Origin: Bog-366 sp963722555 | GTDB taxonomy: Bacteria; Acidobacteriota; Terriglobia; UBA7540 | Assembly (NCBI GenBank): GCA_963722555.1 | Contig: CAVRNQ010000007.1 | Location: 930,001-994,000 of the forward strand | Length of the DNA stretch: 64,000 nucleotides | Direction: 5' to 3' | Part shown: one piece after another, positions 25,329 through 34,558 of the stretch | Numbering within the stretch: the stretch's first letter is position 1 | Layout of the letters: each line of letters starts with the position of its first letter | Made by a program: the position numbers and the translations under genes | Notes under the pieces: model-generated | What the model was told of the DNA's origin: nothing | Seen by the model: the letters and a program-made list of their open reading frames with translations, nothing else | The model's database searches: none

Positions 25329-28133
25329 TTGACCACCAAGGATACCGTCTCGGATCAATGCCCCACCAAGCTGGATGTTTCCGGGCTGATGAATAGCGAT
25401 CCGTCGCCTGACCAAAGTCGACATTCAGGTACCCGACCCGCCTTCAAGTCTCCGCTGGCGGCGCTGGCGGCAAGCTTCGCTTTGGGGATTGTGTGGGCGC
25501 ACTCGATGCGGGCCACAGTGGGGGTCGCGTGGTTCCTGGCCGGCGCGGGCTGCTTCCTGCTCATCGGGCTCATCCTGCTGCGCTCCGGTTGGCGACGGAC
25601 GGCCGTCTGGTTCGCGCTGGCGGCCCTTCTGCCCACGGGTGTGGCTGCGGCGCGCCTTCATGCGCGCCGGTTTCCGCGGAACCATGTTTCTCACCTGGAA
25701 TCCCTGGGCGTTGACCTGGGCGACCCGGTACGGCTGGAAGGGCGAGTCATCTCAACCCCCTATCGCACGGGATACGGGATGCAATTCGACCTCGAGGCCC
25801 AACGCATCGAGTCTCGCGCCAGGATCTTTGCCGTGACGGGGAAAATCCGCCTGCGCGTGCAGGGTACGGAAGAATTCGACGCTCCCACTGGCGCCCAGCC
25901 GCTCGCGCTCCAATACGGCGACACCATCCGGACACTCGTTCGCCTGCGCCAGCCGCACATCTATCGAAACCCCGGCAGCTTTGATTTTCGGCGCTGGATG
26001 GAAGACATCGAAGACATTTATTGGATCGGGACCGTCAAGAATTCACGGCTCATGGAGAAAGTGGGTCAGGCGGGGGGCTTCAATCTGGGCTCGGGTCTGG
26101 AGCGCGTGCGGCAGCGCTTGCTGCGCGGGATCGATGATCTCTATCCGCCGTGGTCGGCCCAGGGGCGTTATGGCGCCGTGCTGAAGGCTGTACTATGGGG
26201 CGAACGCACTTCGCTCGATTCCGACACCATTGAGGGGTTCCGAAAGACGGGCCTTTATCACCTGTTGGTGATCGCCGGCCTGCATGTGGGCCTGCTTACG
26301 CTGCTGTTGGGCTTCCTGCTGCGATGGTTCCCCTGGAACACGGCAACGAAGTCGGTCATTGTGCTCGGCTTCCTGGCAGCCTACTCGTTACTGGTGCAGC
26401 AACGCGCGCCCACGCTGCGTGCGACGCTGATGATCGCCCTCTACCTTGTCGCGCGCATTCTCGACCGGGACCACTCCGCGCTGAATTCCATCGGCGGCGT
26501 GGCGCTGATTCTTCTTTATGTCCGCCCCACGTGGCTGTTCGAGTCTGGATTCCAGCTCTCCTTTGCCGCGGCGCTGCTGATTGTCGGGTTGGCGGTTCCG
26601 CTTCTGGAGCGCACCACCGAACCGTACCGCCGCGCTCTCGACCGGTTGGATGATGTGCTACTTGACGATCACGTGCCGCCGCGACGTGCGCAGACGCGGC
26701 TGGACCTGCGGGCCTTGATTCAGGTGCTGCGCGGCCGCGCGGGCTTTCTGGATCGCCACCCTGCCTTCGCCCGCAGCGTAGTGGTCATGCCCCTGAAGGT
26801 TCTATTGTGGGCCGCGAGCATCCTGCTGTTTTCCACCGTCCTGCAATTGGGCTTGCTCCTGCCCATGGTCAGAACCTTTCATCGGGTCACGTTCGCGGGC
26901 GTAGGATTGAACGCCCTGGCGATTCCGGTCATGACCCTGCTCCTGGCACTCGCCCTGCCGATCAATCTCCTGAGCGTTGTGTCCCCGGCGCTTGCGGTCT
27001 GGCCCGCCAAGCTGCTGAGCATGGTGATGGCCGTGCTCTTTGGCTTGACCCATCTGCCTGGACTCACGAAGTGGCTCTCATACCGAGTGCCCGAACCCCC
27101 GGGGTGGGTGGCGTGGGGATTCTGCGGGGCGTTCATCATTGCGGCCGGGGCGCTCAGATTCGCGCGGCGGGCTGTGGGCATAACGCTTGCAGTTGCTGCG
27201 GTCTTCGTGGCTCTGGTGGCCCTGCATCCTTTTTCGCCGCGCCTGCCGCGCGGGACACTGGAACTGACTGCGCTCGATTGCGGTCAGGGCGACGCGCTCT
27301 TGCTGGTGTTTCCCGACCAGACCACGATGCTCGTCGATGCGGGAGGCAGCCGGACGCGCGGCACCCGGGAGGGTGGCTTTCAGGGCCGTCGCTGGGATCC
27401 GGGTGAGGATATTGTTTCGCCCTACCTCTGGTCACGCGGCATCAAGACGATTGATGTGGTGGTGCTGACCCACGCGCACGAGGACCACCTGGGCGGGCTC
27501 GGAGCAATCCTCGACAACTTCCGCGTGGGCGAGTTCTGGCACCCTCCCACTCCGGAGACTCCGGAATACGTGGCACTCCTCGAGAAACTCGCAAAGCAGC
27601 ATATTCCCGTGCGCACGCTCTATGCTGGCGACACCCTGGCGCGGGGAGATACCTCCACTCGTGTGCTGTGGCCGCCGCGGCAACGGCCTTTGTTACGTTC
27701 TCCTAGCAATGACGACTCGCTGGTCATGCGGATCGGCACGGATGGAGTGAACTTTTTGCTGCCGGGCGACGCAAGCCGTGATGTGGAAAAGCAACTCCTG
27801 GCGGCAGGTGAGCCCCTGGCGAGCCAGGCACTCAAAGTGGCGCACCACGGGTCAAGGTCGTCCTCCAGTCCGGAATTCATTGCGCGCGTCGCGCCCCGCG
27901 TGGCGATCATCAGCACAGAGGCAGCGGGCGCCGGGAACCTGCCGAATCCGGAGACGCTGGAGGTGCTGCAAAACGCCGGGGTCAGGATTTTCGAGACCGC
28001 CATCGACGGCGCGACGACGGTGCAATGGACGGGGCGGTCGCTGGTGGTAAGCAGCTATGGCGCACCGGGATTGGTGCCGGCGACGGGAGCGGCCAGGGAG
28101 GGGGCGGGCGTGGAGGGGGTCAAAGTCCGGTAA
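25329..28133 (+). CDS. comEC: ComEC/Rec2 DNA-uptake channel
   Basis: Inner-membrane channel for single-stranded DNA in natural transformation, 934 residues. An N-terminal membrane pair and OB-like domain (about 30-200) come first. They are followed by the Competence domain with eight or more helices (LGFLLRWFPW, HLLVIAGLHVGLL at about 310). The C-terminus is a metallo-beta-lactamase-type domain with LTHAHEDHLGG and VAHHGSRSS. The HLLVIAG-H motif is typical. The first start is TTG 25329 with AGAGG 5 bases upstream; ATG 25389 is also possible. The last 79 bases overlap the convergent yihY-type gene. Confidence 0.93.
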   Translation: MTTKDTVSDQCPTKLDVSGLMNSDPSPDQSRHSGTRPAFKSPLAALAASFALGIVWAHSMRATVGVAWFLAGAGCFLLIGLILLRSGWRRTAVWFALAALLPTGVAAARLHARRFPRNHVSHLESLGVDLGDPVRLEGRVISTPYRTGYGMQFDLEAQRIESRARIFAVTGKIRLRVQGTEEFDAPTGAQPLALQYGDTIRTLVRLRQPHIYRNPGSFDFRRWMEDIEDIYWIGTVKNSRLMEKVGQAGGFNLGSGLERVRQRLLRGIDDLYPPWSAQGRYGAVLKAVLWGERTSLDSDTIEGFRKTGLYHLLVIAGLHVGLLTLLLGFLLRWFPWNTATKSVIVLGFLAAYSLLVQQRAPTLRATLMIALYLVARILDRDHSALNSIGGVALILLYVRPTWLFESGFQLSFAAALLIVGLAVPLLERTTEPYRRALDRLDDVLLDDHVPPRRAQTRLDLRALIQVLRGRAGFLDRHPAFARSVVVMPLKVLLWAASILLFSTVLQLGLLLPMVRTFHRVTFAGVGLNALAIPVMTLLLALALPINLLSVVSPALAVWPAKLLSMVMAVLFGLTHLPGLTKWLSYRVPEPPGWVAWGFCGAFIIAAGALRFARRAVGITLAVAAVFVALVALHPFSPRLPRGTLELTALDCGQGDALLLVFPDQTTMLVDAGGSRTRGTREGGFQGRRWDPGEDIVSPYLWSRGIKTIDVVVLTHAHEDHLGGLGAILDNFRVGEFWHPPTPETPEYVALLEKLAKQHIPVRTLYAGDTLARGDTSTRVLWPPRQRPLLRSPSNDDSLVMRIGTDGVNFLLPGDASRDVEKQLLAAGEPLASQALKVAHHGSRSSSSPEFIARVAPRVAIISTEAAGAGNLPNPETLEVLQNAGVRIFETAIDGATTVQWTGRSLVVSSYGAPGLVPATGAAREGAGVEGVKVR

Positions 28134-28984
28134 AGAGAGTGCGACACCTGGGCGCCGAAAAGCATCACTGCCGAGGATATATACGTCCAGGTCATAAGAG
28201 CCACGACAACACCTATGGATCCGTAAACCTGCCGGTAATTGAAGAAGGGGAGCAAGATGGTGAAAAGCCAGCGGGCCACCTCCCAGACCAGGGCGGTCAG
28301 CAAAGCGCCGGGGAAAGCGTGGCGGAGCCGCATGGCGCGATGGGGGAGCCGCTGGAACAGAATCAGAAACGCCAAGAGCGCTACACCAAAGGAGCCTGCC
28401 GCCGTCAGCAGATGATAGATGAAGACCACCAGGGGATGCAGGGAGGGAGCCAGCAGGCGCCCCAGCCAATTGCGGAAAAAGATCTCCACGGCGACGAGTC
28501 CCGTGGAGATGAAGATGAGGCAGGCCACGACGACCGCCATCTCGAGGGCCAACAGACGGCTCTGCCACCAGGCGCGGTCCTGCGCGACTTCCCAGGCGCG
28601 GTTCAGGGCTTTCTCGAGGGGCACGAACACTCCCGCAGAGCTCCACAGCAGCAGCAGAAACGAGATGAGGCCGATTCTCCCGTAAGCGCGCGAGATGCCG
28701 ACCAGATTCTGCATGATGAAATCAGTTTTGACGGGCAGGTAGCGCTGCAGGACCGTGGCGAGCCGGCCCGCGAGTTCGAAGCGGCGGATGTAAATTCCGC
28801 TCACCCCGAGCAACAGCAGGAGCATGGGAAAAATGGCCAGCAAGGTGTGGTAGGCGATGGATGCCGAAACCATCAGCGAATCTTCCTGGAGAAATTTCCG
28901 CAGGGCTTCGCGCAGTACGTGGCGGGTCCTCTCCCCGCGCCGCTGATTCCGTCCCGCATTGGCCGTGGAGAGTCCGGTTGGCAT
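28055..28984 (-). CDS. YihY/BrkB-family inner membrane protein
   Basis: A roughly 309-residue protein with six membrane segments. The family marks are SASIAYHTLLAIFPMLLLLLG after an N-terminal amphipathic helix, GLISFLLLLWSSAGVFVPLEKALNRAWEV (shortened), HAFPGALLTALVWEVARWLF, and FNYRQVYGSIGVVVALMTW. Earlier annotated as ribonuclease BN, the family is now seen as a membrane protein of unknown transport role. The frame opens at 29032, but ATG 28984 with AGGGAAA upstream fits better. Its 3' end overlaps comEC tail to tail by 79 bases. Confidence 0.88.
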   Translation of the reverse strand: MPTGLSTANAGRNQRRGERTRHVLREALRKFLQEDSLMVSASIAYHTLLAIFPMLLLLLGVSGIYIRRFELAGRLATVLQRYLPVKTDFIMQNLVGISRAYGRIGLISFLLLLWSSAGVFVPLEKALNRAWEVAQDRAWWQSRLLALEMAVVVACLIFISTGLVAVEIFFRNWLGRLLAPSLHPLVVFIYHLLTAAGSFGVALLAFLILFQRLPHRAMRLRHAFPGALLTALVWEVARWLFTILLPFFNYRQVYGSIGVVVALMTWTYISSAVMLFGAQVSHSLYRTLTPSTPAPSLAAPVAGTNPGAP

Positions 28985-29115
28985 TTTCCCTGAACGCCAG
29001 CGCCCGCCGGATGAGGATGGTGAAATCCACACACCGGTCTTGACCCTAGCTTATACTCGATTCTCGCACTCCAGGGCCAGTGGTATTTGCATCTGGCCGG
29101 CAGGAGGTTTGGAGC

Positions 29116-29355
29116 GTGGCCACCGCGGAGGAAATTCTCGCAGAAAGCCGCCGGGTCCGGCGGCTGCAAGTGGTGGTTGACCTGATAACGAATCTCCTCC
29201 GGCAGTCGGACCTGCCGGTCGAGGAAGCCGCGGCCCTGGTCGCCCAGACTCGCCAGTATGCTCTCCGACTTTTCCCTGGCCGGGAAGAGACGTACGACCT
29301 GCTTTATCAATCCCGGTTCAAAAGGCTCCTCGCCGAAAAGTACAGGGTGATTTGA
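29116..29355 (+). CDS. Small conserved helical protein
   Basis: A 79-residue protein (MATAEEILAESRRVRRLQVVVDLITNLL...). It is mostly helical, with a leucine-rich first half and a basic C-terminus (YQSRFKRLLAEKYRVI). GTG 29116 has CAGGAGG 8 bases before it, a strong ribosome-binding site that supports expression. It stands divergent from the yihY-type gene and convergent with the DUF3108 gene. No function known to me. Confidence 0.65.
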   Translation: MATAEEILAESRRVRRLQVVVDLITNLLRQSDLPVEEAAALVAQTRQYALRLFPGREETYDLLYQSRFKRLLAEKYRVI

Positions 29356-29370
29356 GCCGCCCGGCAGAGC

Positions 29371-30183
29371 TCACGGCTTGGCGGGGGGCGCGTTCGGCGG
29401 CCGGTGGGAAACAGACCGCAAGGTGCCGGTGAGTGAACCAACGGCAATCATCGCCTTGATGCGCAGGGGCAATTGCTGGTCGTCAGCGCTGAACCAGATA
29501 AGCATGCGGCCTTTCCTTTTGAACAAACTGTTGAAGACCTTTGGCTCCACGCGAAAAGCGTCGAACGTTCCCAGGGGAGTCTGCACCTTCTCGCGCGCCT
29601 GGACCTCCACGACGACCCGCTGGGTCTTGGAGCCGTCGTTCACAGGCAGTTCGATCGTGCGGCCAACCTCGAAGTGCTGGCGGCGGAGATAATAAAACGC
29701 CGTCACCACGTCCTCGACGCAGGGAGGAATCTCGTTTTCGGTGTGTTTGGCCGGCGCGCCGGACTGGCTCAGGTCACGTTCATCCAGCAGGGCGAGTTTC
29801 CGGATATAGTCGAAAACAATCAGAGTGTCCTTGTGCCGCCGCCCTTCCTTGATCTTCTTGGTGATACGTTGCGAGCAGAGAGTCTGGGGGCTGAAGAAGG
29901 AATGGAATTCGTCGTTGACGTCGATCAGCAGCGAGACGACCCCCTCCGACCGCGCCGTGGTCGTGACCTCGTAAGCGTCACGCGCGCCCTCGCCCCCGCT
30001 GCGGAGCGTGCCTGTCACCTCGCCTGCATGGAAGACGGACCAGGTTACATCGTAGGTCAGCGTCTCGCCCGGCGTGAAAGATTCATGGGCGTTCTCCCCC
30101 CTCACCGGGACGGAGACCGCGAGGGGCAGTAGCAGGAGCACCGCACGGACTGGAAATGAGATGTGTGTTTGCATACCAACCAT
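29371..30183 (-). CDS. DUF3108-family exported protein
   Basis: A 270-residue protein with a signal peptide (HISFPVRAVLLLLPLAVSVPVRG). The mature part is a beta-rich domain beginning FTPGETLTYDVTWSVFHAGEV, the hallmark of DUF3108, with VVTAFYYLRRQ and IWFSADDQQLPLRIKA further on. The family is periplasmic and of unknown function, often near LPS or lipid A genes. It is the last gene of the leftward LPS operon here, 38 bases after the methyltransferase gene. The start is ATG 30183 or 30174; neither has a strong ribosome-binding site. Confidence 0.85.
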   Translation of the reverse strand: MVGMQTHISFPVRAVLLLLPLAVSVPVRGENAHESFTPGETLTYDVTWSVFHAGEVTGTLRSGGEGARDAYEVTTTARSEGVVSLLIDVNDEFHSFFSPQTLCSQRITKKIKEGRRHKDTLIVFDYIRKLALLDERDLSQSGAPAKHTENEIPPCVEDVVTAFYYLRRQHFEVGRTIELPVNDGSKTQRVVVEVQAREKVQTPLGTFDAFRVEPKVFNSLFKRKGRMLIWFSADDQQLPLRIKAMIAVGSLTGTLRSVSHRPPNAPPAKP

Positions 30184-30221
30184 TAGACGCGGGGGGCCTT
30201 ACCCAGGTGGCCCGGCACACT

Positions 30222-30764
30222 CTAGCGGAGCCAGATCTTTAACGCCAGAAAAATCATCCCGCCGAGGTACCCGAGCAGCGCCTCGTATTCACGATTCTTC
30301 TGATACTGCTTCCACTGGAATGTTGCCCCGCCGGCGGAGCAGCGAAATCTGGGAAGCAAAAGTGGAACACCCTGAGCATAACGCTCGTACACGTCCCCAA
30401 ACTCCCGCCGCAGGAATTCCTCTTCGCGACGGATCACGGGCCAATACACCGCCACGAATAGAACCACCAAGGCCAAGCCCAGGATCCACGAGCCTCCGGC
30501 CAGAGCAAATCCTCCGCCCACGCAGGCGCTTCCAAGGTAGAGAGGGTTCCGCGTGTACGCGTAAGGCCCGCTGGTGGCCAGACTCTGGTTCTTGGCGAGG
30601 TGGCCGGCGGCGTAAGCGCGGATCGCCAGTCCCACCAGCGCCACGGCGCCGCCCGCCAGCCAAAGTGCCACGGTGGGCCGGCAGAAGATGAGGTAAGCTG
30701 CGGACAGAGTGAATCCCAGCGGCACGCGCCAGCGCGCGGCCCACCGGGCATAGGCGCTATGCAT
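30222..30764 (-). CDS. Isoprenylcysteine-carboxyl-methyltransferase-like membrane protein
   Basis: A 180-residue membrane methyltransferase of the ICMT/PEMT group. Four hydrophobic helices are present, with the SAM-binding signature GPYAYTRNPLYLG and the C-terminal RREEEFLRREFGDVYERYAQGVP (in parts). In bacteria such enzymes methylate lipids or small hydrophobic substrates; the target is unknown. Its start overlaps the end of waaC by 8 bases, so it is probably translated with the LPS core genes and may modify a lipid in the same envelope. Confidence 0.85.
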   Translation of the reverse strand: MHSAYARWAARWRVPLGFTLSAAYLIFCRPTVALWLAGGAVALVGLAIRAYAAGHLAKNQSLATSGPYAYTRNPLYLGSACVGGGFALAGGSWILGLALVVLFVAVYWPVIRREEEFLRREFGDVYERYAQGVPLLLPRFRCSAGGATFQWKQYQKNREYEALLGYLGGMIFLALKIWLR

Positions 30765-31797
30765 GTGTCCTCGCCAGACGTTTCGTGATGGCGGCCAGGA
30801 CGGTCTCCACAGGAATCCCGGGCAGATAGGCGGGGCTCGCCGCTCGGCGGGTGTGGGTGGTCGGGCCCAGGTTTGAAAGGGCGATGTCGTCCGGAGCGAA
30901 GGGGCCGTTGCGCACCGGGTCCGTGGGGCCGAAGATGCCTACGACGGGAGTAGCGACGGCGGCGGCCAGATGCAGGGGCCCGGTGTCCCCTCCCACAAAC
31001 AATCTGGCCCGCCGCGCCAGGGCGATGAACTGCACAAGCGTCGTGGGTAAATACCGGGCGCGGGTCGAGCCCGCGCGCTGCGCGAGCTCGGAGATCAGAC
31101 TCTCTTCCTCTCGAGAGCCGGTCAGTAGGATCTGCTCGTGAATAGCGCCTTCCAATCGCCCGATGAGCTCCGCGTAGTTTTCTGGGGACCAGCACTTCGA
31201 CCGCCAGCCACCGCCCGGATTGATGATGATGAAATCCTTCGCGTGGAGAGCGGCGAGTTGAGTGTCCACGTAGGCGTCGTCCGCGTCGTTGCGTGGCAAG
31301 GGAAACTGCCAGTGCTCGGTGCGCGCACCCAACCGCTCGACGAGCGCCAGATTCATTTCTATGACATGCTGGCGTTGGCGCGGCGAGACTCGTTGATTGT
31401 ACAACAACGCGGCGCCGGGCTCGCGCAGCCAGGGTTTCGCGAACCCGATGCGCTGGCGCGCGCGGCTAAGCCACGCGACCCATGCCGACTTCCAAAGCCC
31501 CTGAAAGTCGAGGGCCGCATCGTAGCGGGACTCGCGCAGCGCACGCCAGCCCCGCCCGATTTCCTCGAGCGTTCCGCCTCTCATCCACCGCCGGCGCCAT
31601 CCCAGCGTGTCGAGTTTCACGACGCGGTGAACATAAGGGTTGCCATCCAGCAGCAAGGCGTGACGGCTCTCCACGACCCAGTGAATCTCCGCTCGCGGAA
31701 ACGCCTCCCCCAGCGCCGCCGCGGCCGGCAGAGCGTGCACGATGTCGCCGATCGAGCTGAGGCGTACGATCAGGAATCGCTGCTGCGAATCAGTCAT
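30757..31797 (-). CDS. waaC: LPS heptosyltransferase I-like (glycosyltransferase family 9)
   Basis: Adds the first heptose to Kdo in LPS inner-core assembly at the cytoplasmic face of the inner membrane. GT9 features: RFLIVRLSSIGDIVHALP with the catalytic Asp at the N-terminus, HWVVESRHALLL, and the nucleotide-sugar part INPGGGWRSKCW and VGGDTGPLHLAAAVATPVVGIFGPTDP (in parts). SSIGD-IVHALP at the start is characteristic of WaaC rather than WaaF. The start is ATG 31797; a GTG at 31806 is possible. It lies 42 bases after rfaE2. Confidence 0.9.
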   Translation of the reverse strand: MTDSQQRFLIVRLSSIGDIVHALPAAAALGEAFPRAEIHWVVESRHALLLDGNPYVHRVVKLDTLGWRRRWMRGGTLEEIGRGWRALRESRYDAALDFQGLWKSAWVAWLSRARQRIGFAKPWLREPGAALLYNQRVSPRQRQHVIEMNLALVERLGARTEHWQFPLPRNDADDAYVDTQLAALHAKDFIIINPGGGWRSKCWSPENYAELIGRLEGAIHEQILLTGSREEESLISELAQRAGSTRARYLPTTLVQFIALARRARLFVGGDTGPLHLAAAVATPVVGIFGPTDPVRNGPFAPDDIALSNLGPTTHTRRAASPAYLPGIPVETVLAAITKRLARTHA

Positions 31798-31839
31798 CCC
31801 TTGCACCTGGGGAGGGCTCTGGAGCGCGGGAAGCCGGCC

Positions 31840-32325
31840 CTAATCCTGGCGCGCGCGCCGGGCCATCTCCGCCAGGAGCTCCCGCGTGGAATGGTTCTTG
31901 GGGTCACCCACGATTCGCACCTCGCCGCCATAGCTTTTCACAACATCCCGTTCCGGCACGGTCTCCACGGAATAGTCGGTGCCCTTGCAGTGCACGTCGG
32001 GGCGCAGGTCAAGCAGGACACCCGCTGCGCTCGACTCCTCGAAGACGACCACGTAATCCACCGAGGCGAGCGCTGCCACCAATTCCGCCCGGGCTTCAGC
32101 AGGAAGAATTGGCCGCCCCGGGCCTTTCAGCGTCTTCACGCTACGGTCGCTGTTCACGCCCACCACCAGCACATCTCCACACTTCCTCGTCTCTTCCAGA
32201 TAACGCACATGGCCGACGTGGAGGATATCAAAGCAGCCGTTGGCGAAGGCGATACGGTGGCCTTCCCGGCGTAGGCGCTCGCCCAGGGGGCGGAGTTCGT
32301 CGCGGCGGATAAGGGCGGCGCTCAT
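31840..32325 (-). CDS. rfaE2: D-glycero-beta-D-manno-heptose 1-phosphate adenylyltransferase
   Basis: Transfers AMP to heptose-1-phosphate to make ADP-heptose, the donor for WaaC and WaaF. Cytidylyltransferase fold: FANGCFDILHVGHVRYLE holds the HxGH motif, with VGVNSDRSVK and GDPKNHSTREL further on. In Escherichia coli this is the C-terminal half of HldE; here it is a separate 161-residue protein, with the kinase half encoded just upstream. ATG 32325 overlaps the rfaE1 stop by 4 bases. Confidence 0.94.
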   Translation of the reverse strand: MSAALIRRDELRPLGERLRREGHRIAFANGCFDILHVGHVRYLEETRKCGDVLVVGVNSDRSVKTLKGPGRPILPAEARAELVAALASVDYVVVFEESSAAGVLLDLRPDVHCKGTDYSVETVPERDVVKSYGGEVRIVGDPKNHSTRELLAEMARRARQD

Positions 32326-33335
32326 GCGTTGCGGATGACCTCCCTCATCTCACTCAACCTCACCGTTGCAGTACCCCGCTTCATGACGACGATCCCTCCC
32401 GCGCAGTTGGCGAGCAGGGCGGCGTGCAGAAAACTCGCTCCGGCGGCGAGCGCCAACGTGAACGCGGCGATCACCGTGTCGCCGGCGCCCGTCACGTCCA
32501 CTGCCTCCTCCGACCCGAAAATGGGAAGATGGCGGGGCGCGCGGCGCGGCTCAAACAGTGCCATCCCGTCGCGCCCCCGCGTCACCAGCAGCGCCTGGAG
32601 GGCCTGGCGGCGCAGGAACTTTCTCCCCAGCGCGTGCAGCCGCTCGAGGTCATTGCCGATCGACTGTCCGAAAACCGCCTCGACCTCGGGTTCATTGGGC
32701 GTCGCGGCGGTCAAATGCTTGTAGGTCACCAGATCGTAGCGTGAATCGATGGTGATGGGCAGCGGCTTCGGACCGATGCGCCGCCGCAGGAAATCCACTT
32801 CCTGCGCGTTGGTCGTGCCGTAGCCGTAGTCGGAAACCAAGACTCCTGTGGAGACGCTCAGTAACGCGGCCGCGGCCCGCGTCAGGCTGGCGCGCACACC
32901 CGGCGCGAGAGGCTGCGTCGGCTCGCGGTCCACGCGCACGATCTGCTGCCGCTGCCAGTGCGTCACCCCCCCCAGAATACGTGTCTTGGTGGGAGTCAGG
33001 CGATGGCGGAGCCGGACTACGTGCCGGATGGAAATTTGCTTTTCGCAGAAGTAGCGGAGCAGCGCTTCACCCGCTTCGTCGTCGCCGACGACACCCACGG
33101 GGATGACCCGCGCCCCCAGGTCCGCCAGGTTATTCACAGCGTTCGCACCACCACCGGGCGTCACCTGCTTCTCGCGCTGCTTCAAGATCAGCACCGGCGC
33201 TTCGCGCGAGACGCGGGCGATTTCGCCGTAGATGGACTCATCGGCCACCAAGTCGCCCAACATCACCACTTTCTGGCGCCGGAATCGGTCCAGAATGGCG
33301 AGCAAGGCAGTACGGTCTGTGCTCGTAAGTTTCAT
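32322..33335 (-). CDS. rfaE1: D-glycero-beta-D-manno-heptose-7-phosphate kinase
   Basis: PfkB/ribokinase-fold enzyme giving heptose-1,7-bisphosphate in ADP-heptose synthesis. Motifs: VVMLGDLVADESIYGEIARVSREAP at the N-terminus (shortened), TPGGGANAVNNLADLG, and the ATP/anion-hole motif DVTGAGDTVIAAF near the C-terminus. The frame is open far upstream, but ATG 33335 with GAGGAG 8 bases before it gives the expected protein of 337 residues. It overlaps rfaE2 by 4 bases. Confidence 0.94.
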   Translation of the reverse strand: MKLTSTDRTALLAILDRFRRQKVVMLGDLVADESIYGEIARVSREAPVLILKQREKQVTPGGGANAVNNLADLGARVIPVGVVGDDEAGEALLRYFCEKQISIRHVVRLRHRLTPTKTRILGGVTHWQRQQIVRVDREPTQPLAPGVRASLTRAAAALLSVSTGVLVSDYGYGTTNAQEVDFLRRRIGPKPLPITIDSRYDLVTYKHLTAATPNEPEVEAVFGQSIGNDLERLHALGRKFLRRQALQALLVTRGRDGMALFEPRRAPRHLPIFGSEEAVDVTGAGDTVIAAFTLALAAGASFLHAALLANCAGGIVVMKRGTATVRLSEMREVIRNA

Positions 33336-33364
33336 CCGTTCGGCTCCTCGGGAGCCGTCGCAAC

Positions 33365-33464
33365 CCGGGGCGAACCCGCCTGGAAATCTTCCAGGATCAT
33401 GCTGACCGCTGCGAGCAGGTTTCCCGCAACGCGCCGGCCTTGTGTGACGGGGTTCGCCCCCGGA
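33365..33464. repeat. Inverted repeat in the waaF-rfaE1 gap
   Basis: The only sizeable gap inside the LPS operon (33336-33472) contains CCGGGGCGAACCCG and its near-complement CGGGGTTCGCCCCCGG, 70 bases apart. It could form a structured leader for rfaE1 or be a small dispersed repeat. Confidence 0.45.
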
Positions 33465-33472
33465 TTGCACGG

Positions 33473-34558
33473 TTACGCTGGGTGCTCATGCGTAATATTC
33501 CACTGCTTCACCAGTTCCAGGGTGGCGCGGAAAACTTCCTCCACTGAAATGCCGCGCAGGCACCGAAAATCAACGGGGCACTGACGCAACCCGCAAGGAC
33601 TGCACGCGACACGATGCTTGACGATGCGAACCCGCGCTCCCACCGGCCCCGTGGCGCGCTCATCGGTGGAGCCGAAGATCGCGACCAGCGGCACTCCCAG
33701 TGCCGCCGCCAAGTGCATGGGCCCGGAGTCGTTGGTCACGATCAAGCGGCACTCGGCCATAAGCGCCAGCAGTTCCCGCAAGGAGGTTTCGCCCGCCACG
33801 ACCGCAGGCGTGTGCTCCATGGCCTGGGCGATCTCCTCCGCCAAGGGTCGCTCCGCAGGGGAGCCGAAGATTAGCACATCGGCGTTCAGCGCACCAATCA
33901 GGCGATCGGCCAGCGCCGCGAAACGCTCCGGCATCCAACGCTTGGCCGGCCCGAAGGAAGCGCCGGGCGTGAGTCCGATCAGGAACCGCGGCCCACTCAA
34001 GCCGAGCCCATCCAGCTTTTTCGCCGCCCATTGCTTCTCTGCTTCGGTGAGGCGAAGCCGGATTTCTGTGATCGGCCGGGGCTTGTCAATCACACCGGCG
34101 CGAAACAGGAGCTGCAGGTAGTAATAGACCTGGTGCCCGCAAGCGCTGGGCGAGGGGGGCTCGATGTCCTCGTCGAGCAGGAAGCTGCGACCATCCCCGG
34201 CGTAACCGATGCGCGAAGGGATGCGCGCCAGGCGAGCCATCCAGGCGGCATGAAAAGCGTTCTGGAAAAGGAGGGCGGCGTCAAAGCGCTCTGCCTGCAG
34301 TTCCTTGACCAGCCTCCAAAAGCCTCGGGGCCCGCGGTGTTCACTATTCGGTTTATAGATGATTTGGCGATTCACCGCGGGATGATGCCAATAGATCTCG
34401 CTGACCCAGGGTTTCGAGACCAGGACAATTTCGGCGCGCGGGAAGCGGGCGCGCACAGCTTCCAGCGCCGGCAACGACATGACCGCGTCGCCCACCCAGT
34501 TGGTGGCTCGAACCATAATGCGCTGCCAGTCCGCGCCGCGAAAGGGACTCGTCATCAT
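33473..34558 (-). CDS. waaF: LPS heptosyltransferase II-like
   Basis: GT9 enzyme that adds the second heptose of the inner core. It starts with IMVRATNWVGDAVMSLPALEAV (WVGD with the catalytic Asp, WaaF type). LTPGASFGPAKRWMPERFAALA follows, then VTNDSGPMHLAAALGVPLVAIFG and the HRVACSPCGLRQCPVDFRCL cysteine-rich end seen in WaaF (in parts). ATG 34558 overlaps the lpxK stop (ATGA), so translation is coupled. Length 361 is normal. Confidence 0.93.
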   Translation of the reverse strand: MMTSPFRGADWQRIMVRATNWVGDAVMSLPALEAVRARFPRAEIVLVSKPWVSEIYWHHPAVNRQIIYKPNSEHRGPRGFWRLVKELQAERFDAALLFQNAFHAAWMARLARIPSRIGYAGDGRSFLLDEDIEPPSPSACGHQVYYYLQLLFRAGVIDKPRPITEIRLRLTEAEKQWAAKKLDGLGLSGPRFLIGLTPGASFGPAKRWMPERFAALADRLIGALNADVLIFGSPAERPLAEEIAQAMEHTPAVVAGETSLRELLALMAECRLIVTNDSGPMHLAAALGVPLVAIFGSTDERATGPVGARVRIVKHRVACSPCGLRQCPVDFRCLRGISVEEVFRATLELVKQWNITHEHPA

